NCBI RefSeq assembly: GCF_047219225.1
Contig: NZ_CP178208.1
Location: forward strand, 620,001 to 684,000
Reading direction: 5' to 3'
Length of the DNA stretch: 64,000 nt
DNA from: IMCC45349 sp047219225
Lineage (GTDB): Bacteria > Bacteroidota > Bacteroidia > Flavobacteriales > Flavobacteriaceae
Shown here: piece by piece, positions 58,850 to 64,000 of the stretch
How the letters are laid out: the number at the start of each line of letters is the position of its first letter
How positions within the stretch are numbered: the stretch's first letter is position 1
The notes under the pieces: model-generated
Told to the model about the DNA's origin: nothing
What the model saw: only the letters and a program-made list of their open reading frames with translations
Databases searched by the model: none
Made by a program: the position numbers and the translations under genes

Positions 58850-59272
58850 TTAATAAAGACTCACTACTACTTCATTAACATTTTTCTTCAACATATCTTT
58901 GTAAGGGTTAAAGTTCTTTGGTAAGTGACGTTTTGTATCAAAACTCAACTCCACTTCTTCATCAATTTCAATCAATTGAGTAGTATTCCAATCGATGTCA
59001 TAAATACCTTTATTGGCATTAAAACGTTTTGGCAAATACTGCTTTGTATCAAAATCGATATCTGCTGTTTCTTCTAATTCTATTACTTCAATATCTTCAA
59101 CTTCTAAAGTCTCATCTTGAAAGTTTTCAAATAGTGTATCTTCAATTTCAAATTGGTTAATTTGCGCTTCCATGAATTCTGAATTTAGTTCAGATGTGTA
59201 AGCGTCTTTTTCGGAATTAGCTGCTACGTTAAGTGTAAAAAGCAAGCTAAATAATAAAGCTAATCGTAACAT
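58850..59272 (-). CDS. Small exported protein with an internal repeat
   Basis: A 140-residue product from the ATG at 59272 (MLRLALLFSLLFTLNVAA). The signal peptide leads into a very acidic segment. It contains two copies of a motif, DFDTKQYLPKRFNANKG and SFDTKRHLPKNFNPYKD, about 40 residues apart. No family is recognised. The longer frame to 59326 has no support. Confidence 0.6.
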   Translation of the reverse strand: MLRLALLFSLLFTLNVAANSEKDAYTSELNSEFMEAQINQFEIEDTLFENFQDETLEVEDIEVIELEETADIDFDTKQYLPKRFNANKGIYDIDWNTTQLIEIDEEVELSFDTKRHLPKNFNPYKDMLKKNVNEVVVSLY

Positions 59273-59410
59273 AATATTTTGGTTTTTTAGTTTTTGATTT
59301 ATACCTAATAGACGACCTCTAACCACTTATGTTACGGTTATTTAGAAATATTTAACACTTGATTAATGCTTTTTTAACTATTCCAACTATCCTTATATAT
59401 TAGTTGCGAA

Positions 59411-60226
59411 TTAGGGAAAGATTTGATCAATTCTTTGATGATATGCTTCAAAATCAATCAAATTATTATGACCTCCATTTTCTATAGTAATAAACGATAT
59501 ATTTTGCTCAGGCTTTTTTGTAAGAAACAGCTTTTGTGCAGACTCGTAAGGCACCACAAAATCGTCTGTACCATGAAAAATTGTAATAGGACAATTAACT
59601 TTATTGAAGTAATTATGAGATAAAAACTTATAATGCATTAAATACTTTACTGGAACTATAGGGAATCTAGATTTTGCCACATCAACAATACTATAATATG
59701 GTGTTTCTAAAACGATTTGTTTTGGATTGTTTTCGGCTGCAATTTTTGTAGTGATTCCTGTTCCTAAAGAACGACCATAAATGGTAATATTATCTTCAGT
59801 ATAGCTTTTCTTTAAATAATCATAACACATTTGTGCATCATTATACATTGCTGTTTCGCTTAACTTACCAATACTCTTTCCATAGGTTCTGTAATCCATT
59901 ACCAATACATCATAACCCTTTGCTACAAAATACTCGGTAATAATTCCCCAGCGCGATAAATCTCCAGCATTACCATGAAAGTATAAAATAACACCTTTGG
60001 AAGCTTCTGCTTTAAAATGTAAAGCGTTAATAACTGCATTATCATCAGTTTTTAAAAACAATTCTTCAAAAGGATATTTGAAACTATACTTATAATCTTG
60101 GGCTAAAACTGTAGGATGAAACAATAACTTTTCTTGCAATAAGTATAAGGAAGTACCAATCATAATATATAAACCTAATGCTACTAATAATAACTTTTTA
60201 AATATTTGACTTTTTATTTTTACCAT
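59411..60226 (-). CDS. Alpha/beta hydrolase (paralog B)
   Basis: A 271-residue membrane-anchored serine hydrolase, with the start at ATG 60226 (MVKIKSQIFKK). An N-terminal membrane helix precedes the hydrolase fold: YFHGNAGDLSRWG, nucleophile elbow YGRSLGTG, HGTDDFVVPYE (acid) and GGHNNL (His). It is similar in plan to the gene upstream, whose end it overlaps by 29 bp. The substrate is unknown. Confidence 0.85.
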   Translation of the reverse strand: MVKIKSQIFKKLLLVALGLYIMIGTSLYLLQEKLLFHPTVLAQDYKYSFKYPFEELFLKTDDNAVINALHFKAEASKGVILYFHGNAGDLSRWGIITEYFVAKGYDVLVMDYRTYGKSIGKLSETAMYNDAQMCYDYLKKSYTEDNITIYGRSLGTGITTKIAAENNPKQIVLETPYYSIVDVAKSRFPIVPVKYLMHYKFLSHNYFNKVNCPITIFHGTDDFVVPYESAQKLFLTKKPEQNISFITIENGGHNNLIDFEAYHQRIDQIFP

Positions 60227-61073
60227 GAATAACATTAATACTAGTAGTTGAGTAATCTTGAGTTTGAGGTTTGGAGTTCATAATATCATGTAACATATCA
60301 TGATAGGCTTCAAAATTATTTAAGTCCTTATGTCCACCTCCAATAACAGTATATAACTTAGTTAACTTAGGATTAATTTTAGAAAGCTTTACACTAGTTT
60401 TATATGGTATCAATTTATCATTAGTACCATGTATAATATGAATTGGACATTGTACATATTTTAGCCATTTGTGAGTTGGTAAAGGATACTTTATTAAAAT
60501 AGATAAAGGCATAAAAGGCATATAACGCGCTGTCACTTTTGTTAAACTATAATATGGTGCATCCAGAATAAGCATTTTAGGGTGGTTAGTAGATGCTAAT
60601 TTTGTTGCAAAACCAGAACCTAATGAGCGTCCATAAAGTATTATATTTTCTTCAGACACTAACTCCTTCATCTTGTTATAAACCACTTGTAAATCTCTCT
60701 TTATCGCCTTTTGAGATCGTCGTCCTGTACTCTTTCCAAAACCTCTATAATCTACCATTAATACATTATAATCGTGTCTTGTAAAATCTACTGCAAATTT
60801 CCCCCAACCTTTTATACTTTTTGAATTGCCTTTAAGGTATAACACCACACCTTTTGGTTTGTTTTTACACTTAAAAAGCAATCCGTTAATAATAGCACCA
60901 TCTCTAGTTTCGAGATTGTATTCTTTTGTTTCTTGATTTTCGTAATAAAACTGAAAGTCTTTTGGTAGTTTTTCTGGCTTAAACAATAAATAGTCTTGTA
61001 TATAAAAAAGTGCAATGCTAATAACAACATATACAATTAATACAATTACTAATAAATGCAACCAGTATGGCAT
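60198..61073 (-). CDS. Alpha/beta hydrolase (paralog A)
   Basis: A 291-residue serine hydrolase with an N-terminal membrane helix (about 5-27). It has VLYLKGNSKSIKGWG, nucleophile elbow LYGRSLGSG, HGTNDKLIPY (acid) and GGGHKDL (His). It is a tandem duplicate of paralog B, with which it overlaps. Such BEM46/YqiA-like hydrolases are widespread, and the substrate cannot be told. Confidence 0.85.
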   Translation of the reverse strand: MPYWLHLLVIVLIVYVVISIALFYIQDYLLFKPEKLPKDFQFYYENQETKEYNLETRDGAIINGLLFKCKNKPKGVVLYLKGNSKSIKGWGKFAVDFTRHDYNVLMVDYRGFGKSTGRRSQKAIKRDLQVVYNKMKELVSEENIILYGRSLGSGFATKLASTNHPKMLILDAPYYSLTKVTARYMPFMPLSILIKYPLPTHKWLKYVQCPIHIIHGTNDKLIPYKTSVKLSKINPKLTKLYTVIGGGHKDLNNFEAYHDMLHDIMNSKPQTQDYSTTSINVIHGKNKKSNI

Positions 61074-61292
61074 AAATACTCTATTTATTTACACAAGATA
61101 AAAAACTTTTAGATACTCATAACAAGCTACAATTTCTCATAAATGTAAAAAAGAACTATATTTAAAAGCTAAATTATTTTTAATTACACCAAAGTTTATA
61201 GATAATAATAGCCTAACAACGAATTTATTAACCAAAAACAATTGCTTTTCTCTATTTTTACGAAAGCTATTTAACAACATAAATCCCAAATT

Positions 61293-62555
61293 ATGAAACG
61301 CATTTTCTTAGCAGCTTTCATTGCTGCTAGTTTCTTCTCTTGTCAAGATGATGACGACAATAATATTACAATCGCACAATGCCAACAACCAAGTGAACTA
61401 AGAACTTTTGATATTACACACACAAGTGCATTATTAAAATGGCAAAACCCAAATAACTCTACAAATGTTACTGTAGAATATGGAATTGCTGGTTTTGAAG
61501 TTGGTACTGGAACTACTATTGATATTTCAGGTGATTCTGCTATAATAGATAATTTAAATGCAGATACTAATTACGACTTTTATGTACAAGCTATTTGTAG
61601 CACAGACAATATAAGTTTAGTAAGTAATTCTAACTCGTTTAAAACAGCAATTAACCCTTCAATACCAGAGTTTTTACCTAATCTTTCCGAGTTAAACCTA
61701 TACTCTGGAAACTTAGGCGATTTAGTTCCAAGTTCTAATGCTTTTGTATATGACTTAAGTACTAAATTATTTACAGACTATGCACACAAACAACGTTTAA
61801 TAGCTTTACCTTATGGTGAAAGTTTAGAATATAACGGCGATGGTATGCCAATTTTTCCTGACGGAACTATATTAGCTAAAACATTCTATTATTTATTAGA
61901 CGAAACAAATCCTGAAGCAGGAAAGAAAATTATTGAAACACGTGTATTGATAAGACAAAACAACGAGTGGTTTGATGGTAATTACCAATGGAATGAAGCA
62001 CAAACAGATGCTGTTTTAGACAACAGTGAAACTATTGTTCCAATAAGCTGGATTGATGCAAGTGGACATACACAATCAACCGATTATGTAGTACCTAAAC
62101 AACAAGACTGTAGAGTTTGTCACCAATCTAATGGTGATATTATACCTATTGGACCTCAACTACGCTCTATGAATTTTGATGTAAATGGTGTTAACCAATT
62201 ACAAAGCTTTATTAGTGCTGGACGCTTATCTGGAGCACCTAGTCCTGCTAGCATTGGTGTTTTACCAGATTGGGAAGACGAATCATTATCGTTAGAAACT
62301 CGTACAAGAGCATATCTTGATATGAATTGTGCCCACTGTCATGCTCCTGGTGGTTACCATAATATCAACTATTATGAAGCATTAGATTTAAGATATGAAA
62401 CTTCTTTTGACGATTCTAACATTTACGATAATCGTTACAATTTACAAGGACGATTATCATTCTATATTCCTGGATACAGTATGCCTTATATAGGAACTAC
62501 AATTTACCATCAAGAAGGTATGGATGTAGTGTTAGCATTTTTAGACACACTATAA
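61293..62555 (+). CDS. Lipoprotein with fibronectin type III and diheme cytochrome-like region
   Basis: A 420-residue lipoprotein. The lipobox is SFFSC (Cys17). A fibronectin type III domain (about 33-115; PSELRTFDITHTSALLKW) precedes a domain that begins around FLPNLSELNLYSG and holds two heme-attachment motifs, CRVCH (Cys273) and CAHCH (Cys346). The second part resembles the SO2930-type diheme proteins. It likely sits in the outer membrane facing the periplasm or exterior; the electron partner is unknown. A terminator follows. Confidence 0.8.
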   Translation: MKRIFLAAFIAASFFSCQDDDDNNITIAQCQQPSELRTFDITHTSALLKWQNPNNSTNVTVEYGIAGFEVGTGTTIDISGDSAIIDNLNADTNYDFYVQAICSTDNISLVSNSNSFKTAINPSIPEFLPNLSELNLYSGNLGDLVPSSNAFVYDLSTKLFTDYAHKQRLIALPYGESLEYNGDGMPIFPDGTILAKTFYYLLDETNPEAGKKIIETRVLIRQNNEWFDGNYQWNEAQTDAVLDNSETIVPISWIDASGHTQSTDYVVPKQQDCRVCHQSNGDIIPIGPQLRSMNFDVNGVNQLQSFISAGRLSGAPSPASIGVLPDWEDESLSLETRTRAYLDMNCAHCHAPGGYHNINYYEALDLRYETSFDDSNIYDNRYNLQGRLSFYIPGYSMPYIGTTIYHQEGMDVVLAFLDTL

Positions 62556-62576
62556 TAAATAATATATATTCCTAAA

Positions 62577-62607
62577 AAAGAGCGCTTAATACAAGCGCTC
62601 TTTTTTT
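62577..62607 (+). terminator. Terminator after the diheme lipoprotein gene
   Basis: The stem AAAGAGCGCTT / AAGCGCTCTTT with a T tail. Confidence 0.8.
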
Positions 62608-62715
62608 GTACAAGTCTTAATGTTTAGTTAAAAAACACAATAATTTATGTGACACATAAGGCTTTTATTTGTCTAATCACTATTTTCACAACTTAAACCA
62701 AAAATCTAGTTAATT

Positions 62716-64000
62716 TTGAAACACAATTCATTAAAGATGTTTCTTATGGCATTCGTGCTAATAGTTGCAACATCTTGTAGTACAGCAAAAAAAGCTAAAG
62801 AAGCAGAAGCTGCAAAAAAAGCTGCTGCTGCCAAAGCTAAACCAAAGCCTAAAAAAGGCGACATCCAACCTTATAGTAAAGTAATTACCAAAGACGCCGT
62901 AAGCGACGAAGGTTTATTTACAGTACATAAAATTGATGACAAATTCTTTTACGAAATTCCTAATGAACTTTTCGAGAAAGAAATGTTAATGGTAACACGT
63001 ATTTCTAAAACTGCTGCAGGCATTGGCTTTGGTGGTGGAAAACAAAACGAACAAGTATTACGTTGGCAGAAAAAGGATAAAAAAGTAGTGTTAAGAGTTG
63101 TATCTCACTCTACTGTGGCTGCTGATTCATTACCAGTTCACGAAGCAGTTGTAAACTCAAATTTTGAGCCAGTTCTTGCTACATTCCCTATTAAAGCTTT
63201 TAGTAAAGACTCTACTGCTACAGTAATTGATGTTACTAACTTATTTGCTAAAGATGTTAAAGCTTTAGGTTTACCAGCTTTTAGAAGAAGAGGTTATAAA
63301 GTTTCTAGAATGGAAAGTGATAAATCATTCATTGAAAGCATTAAAAGTTACCCAACAAACATTGAAGCTAGACACGTAAAAACGTATGCTGCTGGTGCAC
63401 CACCATCAAACTCTAGTACAGGATCTATTTCTATAGAGATTAATAACTCAATGATTTTATTACCTGAAAACCCAATGAAGCGTCGTTATTTTGATGAGCG
63501 TGTTGGTTGGTTTGCTCGTGGTCAAGTAGATTATGGTTTAGGAGACCAAAGAAGTAAAACATTAACGTTCTTAGACAGATGGCGTTTAGAAGTTAAAGAT
63601 GAAGATATCGAGAAGTTTAAAAGAGGTGAATTAGTTGAGCCTAAAAAACAAATCGTTTATTATATCGATAGAGCTACACCTGAAAAATGGCGCAAATACA
63701 TCAAGCAAGGTATTGAAGATTGGCAAGTAGCATTTGAAGCTGCTGGATTTAAAAATGCTATTATAGCGATGGATCCTCCGACTGTTGAAGAAGATCCAGA
63801 ATGGAGTCCTGAAGATGCACGTTATTCTGTAGTACGTTATTTAGCATCTCCAATTCCTAATGCTAATGGTCCTCACGTAAGTGACCCTAGAACAGGAGAA
63901 ATTTTAGAAAGTGATATTAACTGGTACCACAATGTAATGTCTTTATTACGCGGTTGGTTCTTTGTACAAACAGCAGCTATTAACCCAGAAGCGCGTAGTC
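62716..64000 (+). CDS. Zinc-dependent metalloprotease family lipoprotein (DUF5117/DUF5118-type, partial)
   Basis: The frame is open to the end of the window, so about 428 N-terminal residues are seen. A TTG at 62716 (MKHNSLKMF) gives a basic signal peptide. An ATG at 62737 is an alternative, and the TTG lies in a TAATTTTG promoter-like box, which favours the ATG. The lipobox is ATSC, followed by an Ala/Lys-rich stretch. The body (IVYYIDRATPEKWRKYIKQG, DPRTGEILESDINWYHN) is typical of this large flavobacterial family; the catalytic HExxH would lie outside the window. Confidence 0.75.
   Translation, partial: MKHNSLKMFLMAFVLIVATSCSTAKKAKEAEAAKKAAAAKAKPKPKKGDIQPYSKVITKDAVSDEGLFTVHKIDDKFFYEIPNELFEKEMLMVTRISKTAAGIGFGGGKQNEQVLRWQKKDKKVVLRVVSHSTVAADSLPVHEAVVNSNFEPVLATFPIKAFSKDSTATVIDVTNLFAKDVKALGLPAFRRRGYKVSRMESDKSFIESIKSYPTNIEARHVKTYAAGAPPSNSSTGSISIEINNSMILLPENPMKRRYFDERVGWFARGQVDYGLGDQRSKTLTFLDRWRLEVKDEDIEKFKRGELVEPKKQIVYYIDRATPEKWRKYIKQGIEDWQVAFEAAGFKNAIIAMDPPTVEEDPEWSPEDARYSVVRYLASPIPNANGPHVSDPRTGEILESDINWYHNVMSLLRGWFFVQTAAINPEARS

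Noticed and set aside
59411..61073. A single alpha/beta hydrolase gene split by a frameshift
   Set aside because: Each frame has its own membrane helix, nucleophile elbow, acid and His, so they are two complete tandem paralogs.
61200..61250. CTAACAACGAATTTATTAACC as another cassette-end element
   Set aside because: Only a short, weak resemblance, with no arm pairing and no GTTAAACGA terminus.

Overview
The window is AT-rich chromosomal DNA of a member of the Bacteroidota, almost certainly a marine-type Flavobacteriaceae. The evidence is the gliding/type IX secretion set (GldJ, PorU, PorV), a T9SS type A sorting tail on a secreted nuclease, many genes preceded by the Bacteroidota promoter pattern (TTG, a spacer of about 19 nt, then TAnnTTTG), and an rRNA operon of the usual flavobacterial order. 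The species cannot be named from the window.

Layout. 1-4.2 kb: a partial DUF4349-type lipoprotein and small genes of unknown function. 4.3-10.6 kb (minus strand): an SDR oxidoreductase with an M28 peptidase, pyruvate dehydrogenase E1 alpha and E2, cytidine deaminase, then PorV. 10.7-18.2 kb: PorU (minus) diverging from gldJ, murF and a small membrane protein. 18.2-25.5 kb (minus): two identical tRNA-Val genes, folC, tonB-exbD-exbB, nhaD, glutamate dehydrogenase, anmK; an acyl-CoA dehydrogenase diverges from anmK. 27.1-32.2 kb: a complete rRNA operon on the minus strand (16S, tRNA-Ile, tRNA-Ala, 23S, 5S), preceded by four tandem promoter-like units. 32.9-40.3 kb: a beta-barrel porin, RNase HII, a DUF3352-like lipoprotein, a YejK-type nucleoid-associated protein and a secreted protein. 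40.3-43.0 kb: a single-gene cassette for a nuclease-STAND NTPase. 43.1-49.0 kb: secreted endonuclease I, a membrane-anchored AraC regulator, a secreted amidohydrolase and an S41 peptidase. 49.1-51.1 kb: four tandem paralogous small membrane proteins, one frameshifted. 51.1-64 kb: lipB, a lipoprotein, a 52-residue YqaE/Pmp3 protein, lysS, an NAD-binding DUF2867-type protein, an XRE regulator, a sulfurtransferase, two tandem alpha/beta hydrolases, a diheme lipoprotein and the start of a large metalloprotease-family lipoprotein.

The most unusual signal is a family of hairpin-forming elements that bracket three unrelated single genes (3838-4233, 40533-42827, 56282-56647). On the left side the element is inverted (outer CTTCGTTTAAC in two of three copies, inner GTTGGCAAC-like). 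On the right side it is in forward orientation (inner GTTGCCAAC-like, outer GTTAAACGA in two of three copies). The middle cassette carries a predicted Mrr-type nuclease joined to a STAND-type NTPase, an architecture known from anti-phage proteins. I infer that these are mobile single-gene cassettes with structured ends. No integrase or transposase for them is in the window.
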